From positions 116,247 through 180,246 of the forward strand of contig NZ_JADIKJ010000017.1 of the NCBI RefSeq assembly GCF_044904675.1: DNA of 64,000 nucleotides. Direction: 5' to 3'. This stretch comes from Dyella_B jejuensis (GTDB taxonomy: Bacteria; Pseudomonadota; Gammaproteobacteria; Xanthomonadales; Rhodanobacteraceae). The position numbers and the translations under genes are program-made. A model generated the notes under the pieces. The model made no database searches, was not told the DNA's origin, and was given only the letters and a program-made list of their open reading frames with translations. Positions within the stretch are counted from its first letter, which is position 1, and every line of letters begins with the position of its first letter. This document shows, piece after piece, positions 63,605-64,000 of this stretch.

Positions 63605-63877
63605 GTCATTAACCTGTCAGCGCATAACGCATGGCGATTCAGTCTTAGTCGCCCTATTCTTTTTGAATTCCGGCCTGTTGTATGTAGGCGAGATCTAGAA
63701 AATCCTGCCATCCAAGTCAGTGGCGACCATGGTCAGTGTCTGTGTTTCGTAAATCAGTGTTACCAATCGCCGCATAACACGCTAATGGCTTCACGCAAGC
63801 GAAGCCGATCACTATGAATATGAATTCGAATCGTGCCACTGGCTAGGGATGCTCTGATCCATGCTACGCAGGCGGCA
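63605..63877. other. upstream region of the gspC-gspD operon
   Basis: This stretch is more AT-rich than its surroundings and probably holds the gspCD promoter on the minus strand. No gene, tRNA or repeated element could be supported. Confidence 0.4.
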
Positions 63878-63976
63878 TGATGACCAGAAGGCTCGCAGAG
63901 TGTGTTGTGCGGCGCCGGGAAGACTGGCCGTCTTGCCAAGCCGCGCGGCGCACTCTGCGTGCCTTCTGGTCATCAC
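63878..63976. repeat. long imperfect palindrome of about 99 bases
   Basis: Arms TGATGACCAGAAGGC (63878-63892) and GCCTTCTGGTCATCA (63962-63976) match perfectly, followed by CGCAGAGTG/CACTCTGCG and further partial pairing toward a central AAGAC/GTCTT stem. As RNA it would form a near-continuous hairpin. It may be a large terminator-like structure, a small RNA or a palindromic mobile-type element at the end of the window. No open frame was seen in it. Confidence 0.7.
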
Positions 63977-64000
63977 CCCATCGCTTTAAATTCAACATGT

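Overview
The window is GC-rich chromosomal DNA from a gammaproteobacterium, most likely order Lysobacterales/Xanthomonadales and probably Rhodanobacteraceae (Dyella, Frateuria or Rhodanobacter type). The placement rests on gene order (yebC-ruvC-ruvA-kup-ruvB-ybgC-tolQRAB-pal-cpoB-queE, with kup between ruvA and ruvB), on the bamD / rluD-pgeF-clpB arrangement, on a pilS/pilR pair, on several TonB-dependent receptors and on protein sequences that read like xanthomonad homologues. The genus is inferred, not proven. No rRNA, tRNA, CRISPR array, prophage or insertion sequence was recognised.

Layout. 1-14.7 kb (minus strand): housekeeping block with queE, the Tol-Pal envelope machine, Holliday-junction genes, a potassium transporter, yebC, a lipase-like hydrolase, aspS and an FmdB-type zinc ribbon. 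14.8-23.9 kb (minus): a tightly overlapping corrinoid salvage operon (btuM-like, cobO, cobB, cbiB, cobD, cobQ, cobU, cobT, cobC, cobS) led by a clear cobalamin riboswitch. 24.1-29.0 kb (plus): a TonB-dependent receptor and a Tat-exported phospholipase C-type enzyme. 29-39 kb: clpB with a sigma-32-like promoter, pgeF, rluD, divergent bamD, nadE, and sucC-sucD.

39.4-60.5 kb (plus): pilS and pilR, the type IV pilus two-component pair, are separated by about 18 kb of sugar genes. This block has a LacI-type repressor beside a perfect 28-bp palindrome, a GH65 phosphorylase fused to beta-phosphoglucomutase, a TonB receptor, an MFS permease, two exported GH65-like hydrolases on either side of a TPR/2OG-Fe(II) oxygenase-like protein, an exported GH37 trehalase and an exported esterase. 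I read it as an alpha-glucoside uptake and degradation locus: exported hydrolases and trehalase outside the cytoplasm, receptor and permease for import, and the fusion enzyme turning imported disaccharide plus phosphate into glucose and glucose-6-phosphate. The real substrate is unknown; trehalose and kojibiose-type alpha-1,2-glucosides are the best candidates.

60.7-64.0 kb (minus): a type II secretion secretin (gspD) preceded by a GspC/XpsN-like protein, then a 396-bp non-coding stretch with a long hairpin.

A family of BIME-like inverted repeat pairs occurs at 12.3, 14.35, 29.0-29.4 (tandemly duplicated) and 39.3 kb. Start sites were chosen from homology, start/stop overlaps and visible Shine-Dalgarno sequences, and several are alternatives rather than certainties.
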